DNA of 64,000 bases from Mycobacterium sp. NS-7484 (GCF_001953975.1 NZ_MBEJ01000130.1:22869-86868), one strand, 5' to 3'. Numbered from the stretch's first letter, positions 1 to 9,228 are shown. Notes: generated from the letters alone by a model not told the origin. Translations and numbers: made by a program.

Positions 1-2
1 CT

Positions 3-713
3 GCCGCCGCGGAGCAGTTGGAGATTTCCGAGCGTCAGGTGCGGCGGTTGGCGAACAACGGTGTGCTGACCGTGAGTCGCGTGGTCGGACGCACGTTGCT
101 GCTGGACGCGGCTTCGGTACATCGACTGGCGGGGCGGGCGCGGCACAACGGCCGACCGTGGGCATCGGCGACGGCGTGGGGTGCGCTTGCGCTGTTGTCG
201 GGCGAGGGTGCGGATTGGCTGGAGCCGTCGGTGTTGTCGCGTCTGCGTCACCGCCTGCGGGGTGCACGCGCGACCGAGGTGGCATGGTTGGCCCGCCGGC
301 GCGCCGAGGTGCGTCAGATGCGGGGTTGGGGCCGGGACACTGGCCTCCTGACCACCGGTGTGAGCGCGCTGCGCGACCCGCAGATGGCCGCGCTGTTCGA
401 CCTGTCCCCGGTCGATCGAGGATTCGACGGCTACGTCGCGGCCCGTGACGTCGACGATGTGGTCACTCGCCTCGGGCTTTTCGACGACATCGCAGGCGAC
501 GTCACTGTGCGGGTCGTCCCCGACGACGCCGGCTACGCCGTCGACCGCCGGCTCGTCGCCGCGGTAGCCGTGGATCTCTCCGAGTCGCTGGACACCCGAG
601 AAGCCGCTGCCGGAGAACGGGTGCTTGAAGAACTGCTTGCCGCATTCCGGGCCGATGACGGCCACACTTCCCGCCGACGCGGCGCATCGCCGAGTTCGCC
701 GATGGCCCGATGA
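3..713 (+). CDS. HTH-domain protein, antitoxin-like, 5' end outside window
   Basis: The reading frame is open from the left edge; residues A-A-E-Q precede the first possible internal start (TTG at 18) and belong to the same helix-turn-helix, so the true start lies outside. The N-terminus (EISERQVRRLANNGVL) is a MerR/excisionase-type HTH. The middle (about residues 45-100) is rich in Trp and Arg, and the C-terminal third is acidic. Proteins of this layout are often the antitoxin partner of AbiEii-type nucleotidyltransferase toxins; that link is inference. An ATG overlapping the stop (ATGA at 710) opens a frame of only seven codons, so no toxin gene follows. Function is not established. Confidence 0.55.
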   Translation, partial: AAAEQLEISERQVRRLANNGVLTVSRVVGRTLLLDAASVHRLAGRARHNGRPWASATAWGALALLSGEGADWLEPSVLSRLRHRLRGARATEVAWLARRRAEVRQMRGWGRDTGLLTTGVSALRDPQMAALFDLSPVDRGFDGYVAARDVDDVVTRLGLFDDIAGDVTVRVVPDDAGYAVDRRLVAAVAVDLSESLDTREAAAGERVLEELLAAFRADDGHTSRRRGASPSSPMAR

Positions 714-803
714 GCACCCCCGCCAGCTGCTGAGTGCGAAGCAGGCTGCGCCGGTGAATGTTTGACGATGGATCCTCTGATGGCATGAGTCGCCGCCATG
801 GCC

Positions 804-1331
804 TTAGGACCAGACCACCTTCGCGCGTGTGAGTGTGAGTTCCTGGCCGCGCATCACGGTATCGCCCGAGCAGGACGGGCTTTCCGGGGAGAACTTCATG
901 TTCACGAATCCCGTGAGATCGGCCCTGATGACGTATTTGTACGGAACCGGACCGGTGGTGGTCTGGAGGCTGCCGGCCTCGCACTGCATGCCGGGGTTGA
1001 TGCGCTCACCGACCCAGGCGCCCTTGTGTCGGTCGGCGGCGGTATCCCACAACAGGTCCAGCTGCCAGGAGCCGTCGACGTCGGTGGACAACACGCGAAG
1101 ACAGCGTGAACCGCAGCCGGACAGCGTCCAGTCATAGGGCTCGGGTGCGGTTTCCGACGAGGTCTCGGTGACGGTGTAGACGCCGGCGCGCGGCAGCGGC
1201 GGAGCGGGCAACTCGGGCGGCGCGACCGGTGGGCCGGATGACCTGAGGCCACCTAGCGCGAATCCGATTGCCAGCGAAACGGCAACCAGGACAATGGCGT
1301 CTTTCAACAGGGGACCTCCGCGTCGGATCAT
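804..1331 (-). CDS. Secreted or membrane-anchored protein of unknown function
   Basis: About 175 residues. A positively charged start (MIRRGGPLLK) is followed by one hydrophobic segment (about residues 10-27), then a Pro-rich linker and a Cys-containing extracytoplasmic domain (Cys in SGCGSRCLR, MQCEAG, SPSCSG) that could form disulfides. The frame extends 30 codons further upstream, but those codons overlap the preceding oxygenase gene, so ATG 1331 was chosen; it lies 10 bases after that gene's stop, suggesting one transcript. It resembles the many small exported mycobacterial proteins without assigned function. No lipobox is seen. Confidence 0.7.
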   Translation of the reverse strand: MIRRGGPLLKDAIVLVAVSLAIGFALGGLRSSGPPVAPPELPAPPLPRAGVYTVTETSSETAPEPYDWTLSGCGSRCLRVLSTDVDGSWQLDLLWDTAADRHKGAWVGERINPGMQCEAGSLQTTTGPVPYKYVIRADLTGFVNMKFSPESPSCSGDTVMRGQELTLTRAKVVWS

Positions 1332-1341
1332 ATCCGCGCGT

Positions 1342-2169
1342 TCAGACCACCCGCTTACCGAACCGGTCGCGGATCCGCATGTCCCACAAGTAGACCTGAT
1401 AGCCGAACCGCCACACCTCACGCGGGATCACCCGATCGGCGACCCGCAGGCCCGTCAACAACCGCTCGAAGCGCCGTTGGTCCTCGGGTGTCCAGGACAT
1501 CCGCATATGGTCGCGGAACTCGGAGCACAGGAACCCGGTGCTGGCGAACAGGTTGAACCGGCCGGCCAGCAACCGCAGCGGCGCGGGGAGGAACACCATC
1601 GCGGCCACCCCGTGCAAATGCTCGCGCACCGGCGGGTCGATCCGCAGCTCCTGCAGGGATTGCTTCCAGTACGCGTCGAAGGCGTCGCGGTCGGCCGGCC
1701 ACATCTCGTCGCGCACCTGCAGGGTGGTGCCCAGCGTGCGCGCATCGGCATAGACCGCGTCGGCCGACTCCTCGTCGAGCGGGCCGTAGAGGAACTCATG
1801 CATGTCGACGTAATAGCGGTACAGGCAGGCCGCCACCCACAGCTGCAGCTTGGGGTCGAAAGCGTTGTAGGACACCGGGCTTGATGCCTGCGACCGGACC
1901 TGCGCGTGCACCTTGTCGATCTGGGCGCGCAGCAGCGCGCGGTCGGCATCGGTGCCCATGGTGGCCACGGCCAGATACGTGCCGGTGGTGCGGGCCCGTT
2001 TGAACGGGTGCTTGTAGACGTTGCCGCTGTCCACCGGACTCTCCAGGACGCCGTAACCGACGCCGGGGGAGGACAGCTGCATGATGACGTTGGCCGCGGG
2101 CAGCAGCGCCGCCGCCGGATTGAGCAGATCGGTGACCCGTCGTGGCCGTCGTGGTGGACCGAGCCTCAT
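1342..2169 (-). CDS. Oxygenase MpaB family protein (DUF2236), Rv2237-like
   Basis: About 275 residues. It matches the DUF2236/MpaB family (latex-clearing-protein-like, haem-binding oxygenases) by overall pattern: an N-terminal PGVGYGVLESPV segment, then T-G-T-Y-L-A, W-V-A-A-C-L-Y and the conserved F-L-Y-G-P region typical of this family. Position next to cobD matches M. tuberculosis Rv2237. The reading frame is open upstream to 2541 but that part overlaps cobD on the other strand, so ATG 2169 is taken. The physiological substrate is unknown in mycobacteria. It is divergent from cobD with only 35 bases between starts, so the two must share promoter space. Confidence 0.8.
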   Translation of the reverse strand: MRLGPPRRPRRVTDLLNPAAALLPAANVIMQLSSPGVGYGVLESPVDSGNVYKHPFKRARTTGTYLAVATMGTDADRALLRAQIDKVHAQVRSQASSPVSYNAFDPKLQLWVAACLYRYYVDMHEFLYGPLDEESADAVYADARTLGTTLQVRDEMWPADRDAFDAYWKQSLQELRIDPPVREHLHGVAAMVFLPAPLRLLAGRFNLFASTGFLCSEFRDHMRMSWTPEDQRRFERLLTGLRVADRVIPREVWRFGYQVYLWDMRIRDRFGKRVV

Positions 2170-2204
2170 GAATTCGAGTAGACCACCTATGAGACGCTGC
2201 CGGG

Positions 2205-3155
2205 GTGTTTGCGCCGAGAAGCCACCGAACCGTTGGCATCGCCCTGGGGTTCGTGGCCGACGCGCTGCTCGGTGATCCGCGTCGCGGGCATCCGGTGGCC
2301 GGTTTCGGAACGGCCGCCGCACGGTTGGAAGCGCTGACCTACGCCGACAACCGGCGCGCCGGCGTGCTGCACACCGGGTTGCTGTTGGGTGCGCTGGCCG
2401 CGCTGGGCTGGGCGGCCGGCCGTGGTGACCGTGCGTGGGTGACCGCGGCGGCCACCTACGTCGCCCTCGGCGGCACCTCCCTGAACCGGGTGGGCAGCCA
2501 GATGGCCACGCTGCTGCAGGGCGACGACATCGATGGGGCACGCGCCCTGCTGCCCTCGTTGTGTGGACGCGATCCGGCTGCCCTGGACGCCTCGGGCCTG
2601 ACCCGGGCCACCGTGGAGTCCTTGGCGGAGAACACCTCCGACGCGCAGGTGGCCCCGCTGTTCTGGGCGGCGATCGCCGGGGTTCCCGGCGTGCTGGTGT
2701 ACCGGGGTGCCAACACGCTCGACGCCATGATCGGACACCGCTCGCCGCGGTATACCCGATTCGGTTGGGCCGCAGCCCGATTCGACGACGTGCTGAACTA
2801 CCTGCCAGCCCGGTTGACCGGGGTGCTGGCCGCGGTGTGCGCGCCGACCGTGGACGGGTCGCCCCGCGCGGCGCTACGGGCCTGGCGACGCGACGCCGCC
2901 CGTCACCCCAGCCCCAACGCCGGAGTGGCCGAGGCCTCCTTCGCCGGCGCGCTCGGGTTGCGCCTGGGCGGGCCGACGCAATACGCGCATCAGCTGGAGA
3001 TCCGGCCCACCCTCGGCGACGGACGCGTCCCCGACGTGGCCGATGTGGCCCGCGCGGTCCGTCTTTCGCGCGCCGTACAACTGGGCGCGGCCCTGGTCGC
3101 CGTCGCGCTCAGCGCCGCTTGCCGTAGCGGTCGGCGATCTTCTCCTCGGCGGTGA
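2205..3155 (+). CDS. cobD: Adenosylcobinamide-phosphate synthase CobD/CbiB
   Basis: Membrane enzyme that amidates adenosylcobyric acid with aminopropanol (or its phosphate), forming the nucleotide-loop arm of cobalamin. The family signature GDPRRGHPVAGFG is at residues 22-34, and SLAENTSDAQVAPLFWA and N-T-L-D-A-M-I-G-H follow in the middle. Several hydrophobic segments are visible. Length 316 aa equals the mycobacterial family. GTG 2205 was chosen because it gives the usual start F-A-P/F-A-S. The 3' end overlaps the convergent SURF1 gene by 47 bases, so the last 15 or so residues are Arg-rich and poorly conserved. Confidence 0.9.
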   Translation: MFAPRSHRTVGIALGFVADALLGDPRRGHPVAGFGTAAARLEALTYADNRRAGVLHTGLLLGALAALGWAAGRGDRAWVTAAATYVALGGTSLNRVGSQMATLLQGDDIDGARALLPSLCGRDPAALDASGLTRATVESLAENTSDAQVAPLFWAAIAGVPGVLVYRGANTLDAMIGHRSPRYTRFGWAAARFDDVLNYLPARLTGVLAAVCAPTVDGSPRAALRAWRRDAARHPSPNAGVAEASFAGALGLRLGGPTQYAHQLEIRPTLGDGRVPDVADVARAVRLSRAVQLGAALVAVALSAACRSGRRSSPRR

Positions 3156-3939
3156 GTTCGCGGGGCGGGGCGGCCGCCTCGGCCTGCTTGGCCGCCCGTT
3201 CCCGACGGCGCTGCTGAAGCTCCGCGTAGACGAAATAGCCCAACCCGAGCGGGGCGACGATGCCGAACGCGATCCACTGGATGCCGTAGGACAGGAACGG
3301 CCCGGCGTCGAGGTGGGGCAGGGAAAGCTCCCCGAGCCCGCCGGGTTGACCGCCCACCAGTTGCAGGTACGAGCCGGTCAACGCCACGCCGGTGAGGGAG
3401 GCGATCTGGCCGGTGTTGATCGAATACACCTGCTGCGCACCGTCCTCGCTGCGGAACGGTTCCTTGCCGACGGCCAGCGCCTCGGAATCGCGCAGGCGCG
3501 CAGTGATGGTCACCGGAGTGCTCGGTGGCGGGGCGAACTCGGGCACCTTGCTTCCCTCGACCGGACGGATGTAGCCCCGGTTCACCAGCACCACCGGGCC
3601 ACCGTCCACCGCGAACGGGGTGAGCACTTCAAAGGCCGGCTCGCCGTCGACCACTCGCAGCCGGGCCAGCACCTGCGCCTCGGGTAGGTAGTGGCCGGTG
3701 GCGGTGACGCGTTGCCACTGTGCGTCGGGTGCAGCCGAATCCTGGTGCGGCAGCAGGCTGGTCACCGGAACCGGATCGGCCTGCAGCGAGTGGCTGATCT
3801 GGTTGTTCTCCCGCGAGGTCTTGGTGTTTTTGCCCAACTGCCAGGGCGCCAGGACCGTGAAGCACAGATAGGCGAACGCGGCCACCACGATGAACAACGC
3901 CACCCACTGGGGCCGCAGCAGGAAGGTCAGGCGTCGCAT
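3109..3939 (-). CDS. SURF1 family protein, cytochrome oxidase assembly
   Basis: 276 aa with two transmembrane segments (about residues 10-30 and 210-232) flanking a large external domain, the SURF1 topology. Motifs include PWQLGK after the first helix, W-Q-R-V-T-A-T-G-H-Y, and V-L-V-N-R-G-Y. SURF1 assists haem a insertion and assembly of cytochrome c oxidase; here the oxidase genes ctaC/ctaE/ctaF are in the same window but 50 kb away. The start ATG 3939 overlaps the ptpA stop (TGATG), indicating translational coupling. Corresponds to Rv2235. Confidence 0.88.
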   Translation of the reverse strand: MRRLTFLLRPQWVALFIVVAAFAYLCFTVLAPWQLGKNTKTSRENNQISHSLQADPVPVTSLLPHQDSAAPDAQWQRVTATGHYLPEAQVLARLRVVDGEPAFEVLTPFAVDGGPVVLVNRGYIRPVEGSKVPEFAPPPSTPVTITARLRDSEALAVGKEPFRSEDGAQQVYSINTGQIASLTGVALTGSYLQLVGGQPGGLGELSLPHLDAGPFLSYGIQWIAFGIVAPLGLGYFVYAELQQRRRERAAKQAEAAAPPRELTAEEKIADRYGKRR

Positions 3940-4433
3940 CAGACCAGAATCCCCCGGGCGGCCAGCTCGGCGTCGACCCAGGCATGCAAGCCGGGCAGCG
4001 AGGCCTCGATCACGGTGAACGCCTCCTCGAAGTCGGACTTGGCGCCGTAGTACGGATCCTCCACATCGGGCACGTGGGCACCCGAGCGCGGGTCGAAGGA
4101 GCGCAGCATCCGCACCCGGTCTGCTGCCACGCCGAGATCGGTCAGGATGCGCAGATGGTTGCGGCCCAGTGCCACGACCAGATCGGCGCCCAGATGGTCG
4201 TCGCACACCTGCGCGGCGACGTGCTCGCTGGGATAGCCGCGCTCGCGCAACACCAGGCAGGCACGCTCGTCGGCGCCGTCGCCGGCATGCCAGCCGCCGG
4301 TGCCGGCGCTGCTCACCCGGACCACCTCGGAAAGCCCGCGCTCACGGATCTGGTGGGCGAACATCTTCTCGGCCATCGGGGACCGGCAGATGTTGCCCGA
4401 GCACACGAACGTCACATGCAATGGCTCAGACAC
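3939..4433 (-). CDS. ptpA: Low-molecular-weight protein tyrosine phosphatase PtpA
   Basis: 164 aa. The catalytic P-loop C-x5-R is visible as CSGNICRS with Cys11 and Arg17, and the general-acid Asp lies in DVEDPYYG near residue 125. In pathogenic mycobacteria PtpA is secreted and dephosphorylates host proteins; in an environmental species its substrates are unknown. The start is GTG 4433, which overlaps the ptkA stop by eight bases (GTGTCTGA). The gene sits between ptkA and SURF1 as in M. tuberculosis Rv2232-Rv2235. Confidence 0.93.
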   Translation of the reverse strand: MSEPLHVTFVCSGNICRSPMAEKMFAHQIRERGLSEVVRVSSAGTGGWHAGDGADERACLVLRERGYPSEHVAAQVCDDHLGADLVVALGRNHLRILTDLGVAADRVRMLRSFDPRSGAHVPDVEDPYYGAKSDFEEAFTVIEASLPGLHAWVDAELAARGILV

Positions 4434-5103
4434 CGAGCACCTCGCGCAACGCCGAAATGGAGTCGACGTGGGCATGGGCGACCACCGCCGAGGGCCCGGT
4501 GAAATCGCCGGCCCCATAGCCCCAGCCGACCACCACGGTGTCGATGCCGTGCTGGGCCGCGCCCTCGACGTCGTGCAGCCGGTCACCGACCATCAGCACC
4601 CCCTGCGGCAGCGGCTGCAGCTGCGCCAGCGCGTAGGCCACCACGTCGGCCTTGGCCGCGCGGACACCGTCGGGGCTGGCCCCGGCGATCACCTCGAAGT
4701 AGCCGTCGAGCCCGAAATGCTCCAGGATGCGCCGTGCGGTGGGCTCGGCCTTCGAGGTGGCCACCGCCAACCGCACCCCCGAGGCCTGCAGATCGGCCAG
4801 CAGTGTGTCGACCCCGTCGAACAGGCTGTTCATTGCCCAGCCGCGGCTGGTGTAGTCGGACCGGTAGGCCGCGATGGCGGCGTCGGCGTCAAAGCTCGTC
4901 TCACCCGCGCTCAGCAGCCGCAACGTCTCGTGCATGGGCGGGCCGACGATGCGACCGGCCAGATCCCCTTCCGGGACGTCGGCGCCCACGTGGGACAGGG
5001 CGTGGCGGAAACTCGACACGATTCCGGCCGCAGAATCGGTCAGGGTGCCGTCGAGATCGAACAGCACCAGCTGCGGTCGAGTGAGCTCCAGCGTGTCAGT
5101 CAC
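4426..5103 (-). CDS. ptkA: HAD-family hydrolase, PtkA-type protein tyrosine kinase orthologue
   Basis: 225 aa HAD fold. Motif I DLDGTLTDS (Asp16, Asp18), motif II ATSK, and motif IV GDRLHDVEGA are all present. The M. tuberculosis orthologue PtkA (Rv2232) is reported as an atypical tyrosine kinase acting on PtpA and has a long disordered N-terminal extension. Here GTG 5103 gives a protein that starts only 12 residues before motif I. The frame stays open upstream but overlaps cobC on the other strand. By family it could equally be a phosphoglycolate-phosphatase-like enzyme. Coupled to ptpA by overlapping stop and start. Confidence 0.85.
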   Translation of the reverse strand: MTDTLELTRPQLVLFDLDGTLTDSAAGIVSSFRHALSHVGADVPEGDLAGRIVGPPMHETLRLLSAGETSFDADAAIAAYRSDYTSRGWAMNSLFDGVDTLLADLQASGVRLAVATSKAEPTARRILEHFGLDGYFEVIAGASPDGVRAAKADVVAYALAQLQPLPQGVLMVGDRLHDVEGAAQHGIDTVVVGWGYGAGDFTGPSAVVAHAHVDSISALREVLGV

Positions 5104-5166
5104 GTGCCCATTCTCCCGCAGTCCTCCGGATGCCCAGCTGGGCGGCCCGACCATTAGGGTCGTGCT

Positions 5167-6234
5167 GTGCTGTGCCCACCCTCCGGCGGGACCCGTGCCG
5201 CGGCCCGCTATCACGGCGACCAGGCCGCCGTGCCGGGCATGCTGGACTTCGCCGTCAACGTCCGCCCGGGCGGTCCACCGGCCTGGCTGACCGACCGGTT
5301 GGCCGCGCGGCTGCCTGATCTGGGCAGCTACCCGAGCCAGGCCGATCAGAGCCGGGCCGTTGAGGCGGTCGCCGCGCGCCACGGTCGCGATAGAGACGAG
5401 GTGGCCCTGCTGGCCGGCGGAGCCGAAGGCTTTGCCCTGCTGGCCGGGCTGCGGCCGGTTCATGCGCGATCCGCCTCCGCTACTCGCTGGAAATTGGCCG
5501 CCCTGATCGCGCCGTCGTTCACCGAACCGGAAGCGGTGCTGGAGACGGCCGGGGTGCCGATCCACCACGTCGTGCTGCCCGCGCCGTTCACCCTGACCGG
5601 CGGAGTCGTGCCGGACGAGGCCGACCTGGTGGTGATCGGCAACCCGACCAATCCGACCGGGGTGTTGCACCGTCGCGAGGAGATCCTGGCCCTGCGCCGT
5701 CCGGGCCGGCTGGTGGTCGTCGACGAGGCCTTCGCCGACGCCGTCGCGGGCGAGGCCGAGACGCTGACCGGCGAATCGCTACCCGACGTGCTGGTGCTGC
5801 GCAGTCTCACCAAGACCTGGGCGCTGGCCGGGCTGCGCGTCGGTTACGCCCTCGGCGCGCCGGACGTGCTGGCCCGGCTGACCGCGCCGCGCGCGCACTG
5901 GCCGCTGGGGACCCTGCAACTGGAGGCCATCGCCGCGGCGAGCAGCCCCGAGGCCGTGGCCGAGGCCGACGACCGGGCCCGCCGGCTCGCCGACCTGCGC
6001 GCCGCGATGACTGCCGGCCTCCGTGACCTCGGGCTGGACGTGGTATCCGGGGCCGCGCCGTTTGTCCTGTTCACCGTGCCCGACGCCGAGTTGATGCGAA
6101 AACATCTGGAAAGCAAGGGTATTGCGGTGCGCCGCTGCGATACGTTCGTGGGCCTGCCGGCTGGTTACCTGCGTGCCGCGGTGCGGCCGGAATGGCCGGT
6201 GCTGGTCGACGCCATGACGGAGGTGCTGCAATGA
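5167..6234 (+). CDS. cobC: CobC-type PLP-dependent aminotransferase/decarboxylase
   Basis: 355 aa fold-type I PLP enzyme related to histidinol-phosphate aminotransferase and threonine-phosphate decarboxylase, which supplies aminopropanol phosphate for cobalamin. The motifs GNPTNPTGV, VVVDEAFAD and SLTKTW (Schiff-base Lys216) and the Arg of RAAVRPEW are present. Residues 98-109 (V-H-A-R-S-A-S-A-T-R-W-K) look like a 12-residue insertion between two conserved segments. GTG 5167 is used; the stop overlaps the Nif3 gene start (ATGA). Divergent from ptkA with 63 bases between starts. Rv2231c-like. Confidence 0.85.
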   Translation: MLCPPSGGTRAAARYHGDQAAVPGMLDFAVNVRPGGPPAWLTDRLAARLPDLGSYPSQADQSRAVEAVAARHGRDRDEVALLAGGAEGFALLAGLRPVHARSASATRWKLAALIAPSFTEPEAVLETAGVPIHHVVLPAPFTLTGGVVPDEADLVVIGNPTNPTGVLHRREEILALRRPGRLVVVDEAFADAVAGEAETLTGESLPDVLVLRSLTKTWALAGLRVGYALGAPDVLARLTAPRAHWPLGTLQLEAIAAASSPEAVAEADDRARRLADLRAAMTAGLRDLGLDVVSGAAPFVLFTVPDAELMRKHLESKGIAVRRCDTFVGLPAGYLRAAVRPEWPVLVDAMTEVLQ

Positions 6235-7352
6235 ATGGGGTCCGCCTGTCCGAGGTGATCGCGGCGTTGGACGCGGCCTACCCGCCACATCTGGCCCACG
6301 ACTGGGACTCGGTGGGGTTGGTGTGCGGCGATCCCGACGAACCGGTGGAATCGGTGACGATCGCCGTCGACGCCACCGAATCCGTGATCGACGAGGTGCC
6401 CGAACGGGGGCTGTTGCTGGCCCACCATCCGCTGCTGTTGCGCGGGGTGGACACCGTGGCTGCCGATACCGCCAAAGGTTCACTGATCCACCGGCTGATC
6501 CGCACCGGCCGCGCCCTGTTCACCGCGCACACCAACGCCGATTCGGCCTCGCCGGGGGTGTCCGACGCCTTGGCCCAGGCCCTCGGCCTGAGCGTCGAGG
6601 CGGTGCTCTCGCCTGCGACGCCGGGCCCGGATCTGGACAAGTGGGTGGTGTTCGTGCCGGGCTCCGATGCCGAGAAGGTGCGCGACGCCATGTTCGACGC
6701 CGGAGCCGGGCGCATCGGTGACTACTCGCACTGCAGTTGGAGTACGACGGGAACCGGGCAGTTCCTGCCGCACGACGGCGCCGACCCGACGATCGGTGTG
6801 GTGGGCACTGTCGAACAGGTGACCGAGGACCGGGTGGAGATGATCGCGCCGTCGGCGTTGCGTGCCGCGGTGCTGGCCGCGCTGCGACGCGCGCACCCCT
6901 ATGAGGAGCCGGCCTTCGACATCGTCGCGCTGGCACCGATCCCCGGCGACGTGGGTATCGGCCGGATCGGGGTACTGGATCGTCCGGAACCGTTGTCCGT
7001 CTTCGCCTCCCGGGTGCGTGCCGCGTTGCCGGCCACCTCGTGGGGAGTACGGACCTCCGGCGATCCCGACGCGATGGTGTCGCGGGTTGCGGTCTGCGGG
7101 GGAGCGGGTGATTCACTGTTGGGCGCGGTGGCCCGCGCCGGCGTACAGGCGTATGTCACCTCGGATTTGCGTCACCACCCCGCCGACGAGCATCGTCGGG
7201 CCTCGTCGGTGGCCCTCGTCGACGTGGCGCACTGGGCCAGTGAGTTCCCGTGGTGTGCCCAGGCGGCCGGGGTGCTGCGCGGACGGTTCGGTGACGCCGT
7301 GGACGTCCGGGTGAGCTCGGTGCGTACCGACCCGTGGAACGTCGAGTGTTGA
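6231..7352 (+). CDS. Nif3-like dinuclear metal centre protein
   Basis: 373 aa. NIF3/YbgI/DUF34 family, which forms toroidal hexamers with a dinuclear metal site. Metal-binding HH in LLLAHHPLL (about residue 64) and a C-terminal SDLRHHPADEH motif are seen. The central insertion (about residues 130-240), related to PII-like/CutA folds, is typical of the long Nif3 form. The biochemical role remains unsettled; a GTP cyclohydrolase-like role has been suggested for some members. ATG 6231 overlaps the cobC stop, and the zinc-ribbon protein follows 52 bases later (Rv2229c-Rv2231c order). Confidence 0.9.
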   Translation: MNGVRLSEVIAALDAAYPPHLAHDWDSVGLVCGDPDEPVESVTIAVDATESVIDEVPERGLLLAHHPLLLRGVDTVAADTAKGSLIHRLIRTGRALFTAHTNADSASPGVSDALAQALGLSVEAVLSPATPGPDLDKWVVFVPGSDAEKVRDAMFDAGAGRIGDYSHCSWSTTGTGQFLPHDGADPTIGVVGTVEQVTEDRVEMIAPSALRAAVLAALRRAHPYEEPAFDIVALAPIPGDVGIGRIGVLDRPEPLSVFASRVRAALPATSWGVRTSGDPDAMVSRVAVCGGAGDSLLGAVARAGVQAYVTSDLRHHPADEHRRASSVALVDVAHWASEFPWCAQAAGVLRGRFGDAVDVRVSSVRTDPWNVEC

Positions 7353-7404
7353 ACGCAAAGACGCAGCAACGCAGGAAAACTAGTAGCTACATGAAAGTCA
7401 GGGC

Positions 7405-8133
7405 ATGAAAGCCGAAGTAAAACAACAACGTTCGCTTCTCGCGCTGACCGAGGTCGATGCCGAACTCGGGCGTCTCGACCATCGGGCCAAACATCTGGCC
7501 GAGCAGAAACAGGTGGATGAGGCACAGGCCGAGCACGCCGCGGCGAACGACGGCCTGGCCGTCCTGGGCATCGCGTTGGAGGATCTGGATGCCCAGGTGA
7601 CCAAGCTGGAAAACGAGATCGACTCCGTGCGTCAGCGCGAAGATCGCGACCGGAAGCTGATCGACGGTGGCACGGTGGGCGCCAAGCAGGTCGCCGAGAT
7701 TCAACACGAGCTGGAAACGTTGGAGCGCAGGCAATCCAGCCTGGAGGACTCTCTGCTGGAGATCATGGAACGCCGCGAAGAGCTGGCGGGCCGGCAGGCC
7801 GAGGCGTTGCAGCGCATCGACGAACTGCAGACCGCGTTGTCGACGGCCCAGCAGGCCCGGGATGCCGCGCTGGTGGAGATCGACCAGTCCCGCCACCAGG
7901 CAGTGACGCGCCGCGACGGTCTGGTGAACCTCATCGACGGCGAACTCGTCGAGCTCTACGAACGTCAGCGGGCCCGTGGCGGCCCGGGGGCCGGGTTGCT
8001 GCAGGGCCGGCGCTGCGGTGCCTGCCGCATCGAGATCGACCGCGGTGAGAGCGCCCGCATTGCCGCCGCCGCCGAGGACGACGTGCTGCGCTGCCCCGAA
8101 TGCGGGGCAATCCTGTTGCGGATCAAGCCGTGA
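7405..8133 (+). CDS. Coiled-coil protein with C4 zinc ribbon (Rv2229c-like)
   Basis: 242 aa. Residues about 5-190 form a long charged coiled coil (repeated L/E/Q/R heptads). A C4 zinc ribbon ends the protein: Cys204-x2-Cys207 (CGAC) and Cys230-x2-Cys233 (CPEC). The architecture resembles CdsZ/HP0958-type proteins, which act as nucleic-acid or protein adaptors; the mycobacterial function is not defined. It is cotranscribed with Nif3 upstream and overlaps the RNase H gene downstream by GTGA. Confidence 0.88.
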   Translation: MKAEVKQQRSLLALTEVDAELGRLDHRAKHLAEQKQVDEAQAEHAAANDGLAVLGIALEDLDAQVTKLENEIDSVRQREDRDRKLIDGGTVGAKQVAEIQHELETLERRQSSLEDSLLEIMERREELAGRQAEALQRIDELQTALSTAQQARDAALVEIDQSRHQAVTRRDGLVNLIDGELVELYERQRARGGPGAGLLQGRRCGACRIEIDRGESARIAAAAEDDVLRCPECGAILLRIKP

Positions 8134-9227
8134 AGGTAGTGGTCGAAGCCGACGGCGGTTCCCGAGGCAACCCGGGGCCGGCGGGCTACGGCGCGGTGGT
8201 GTTCGACGCCGAGCATGCCGCGATACTGGCCGAGCGCAAGGAGTCGATCGGCCGGGCCACCAACAATGTCGCCGAATACCGGGGCCTGATCGCCGGATTG
8301 GAGGCGGCCGCCGAATTGGGCGCCGTCGAGGTGGCGGTCTCGATGGACTCCAAGCTGGTGGTCGAACAGATGTCGGGACGTTGGAAGGTCAAGCATCCCG
8401 ATCTGGTTCCGTTGCAGCGCCGGGCTGTCGAGGTGGCCGAGGGTTTCGAGCGGATCAGCTACACGTGGATCCCGCGGGCCCGCAACAGCCATGCCGACCG
8501 GTTGGCCAATGAGGCCATGGACGCCGCGGCCGGCATCGTGACCGACCCGCCGGCGGCCGAACCTGTTGCCGCCGAGAAGCCGATGTTGTCCGCACCCGGA
8601 TGGACCGGCGCCACCGGCGCACCCACGCGGTTTCTGCTGCTGCGTCACGGCCAGACCGAACTGTCGATCGCGCGGCGCTATTCGGGCCGCGGGAACCCGG
8701 TACTGACCGAGGAGGGACGCCGGCAGGCCGACGCCGCAGCACGGTATCTGGGGGCCCGAGGCGGCGTCGCGGCGGTGCTGACCTCCCCACTGGAGCGCGC
8801 CTATGACACCGCGACGGCCGCGGCCAAGGCTCTCGGGGTCGACGTCCGAGTCGATGACGATCTGATCGAAACCGACTTCGGCGAGTGGGAGGGATTGACT
8901 TTTGCCGAAGCGGCGCAACGGGATCCGGAACTGCACCGGCGTTGGCTGCGGGATACCAGCGTCGAGCCGCCGGGTGGGGAGAGCTTCGACGCGGTGGCGC
9001 ACCGGGTGCGCCGGGCTCGCGACCGCATCATCGACGAGTACGGTGCGGCAACGGTTTTGGTGGTCTCGCACGTGACACCGATCAAGACCATCCTGCGGCT
9101 GGCCCTGGATGCCGGCGAGGGAATCCTGTACCGGCTGCATCTGGACCTGGCGTCCCTGTCCATCGCCGAGTTCTACGCCGACGGCGGCTCGTCGGTGCGC
9201 CTGGTGAACCAGACCGCCTACCTGTAG
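8130..9227 (+). CDS. Bifunctional RNase HI / acid phosphatase (Rv2228c-like)
   Basis: 365 aa in two domains. Residues 1-135 are RNase HI: ADGGSRGNPGPAG with Asp8, the Glu in NVAEYRGL, and the Asp of MDSKLVVEQ. Residues about 165-365 are a histidine phosphatase of the phosphoglycerate-mutase superfamily with the RHG motif (LLLRHGQTELS, about residue 171) and second His in VSHVTPI. In M. tuberculosis Rv2228c the RNase H domain cleaves RNA-DNA hybrids and the C-terminal domain has alpha-ribazole phosphatase (CobC-like) activity, which fits the adjacent cobalamin genes. The GTG start overlaps the zinc-ribbon stop. Confidence 0.93.
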   Translation: MKVVVEADGGSRGNPGPAGYGAVVFDAEHAAILAERKESIGRATNNVAEYRGLIAGLEAAAELGAVEVAVSMDSKLVVEQMSGRWKVKHPDLVPLQRRAVEVAEGFERISYTWIPRARNSHADRLANEAMDAAAGIVTDPPAAEPVAAEKPMLSAPGWTGATGAPTRFLLLRHGQTELSIARRYSGRGNPVLTEEGRRQADAAARYLGARGGVAAVLTSPLERAYDTATAAAKALGVDVRVDDDLIETDFGEWEGLTFAEAAQRDPELHRRWLRDTSVEPPGGESFDAVAHRVRRARDRIIDEYGAATVLVVSHVTPIKTILRLALDAGEGILYRLHLDLASLSIAEFYADGGSSVRLVNQTAYL

Positions 9228-9228
9228 A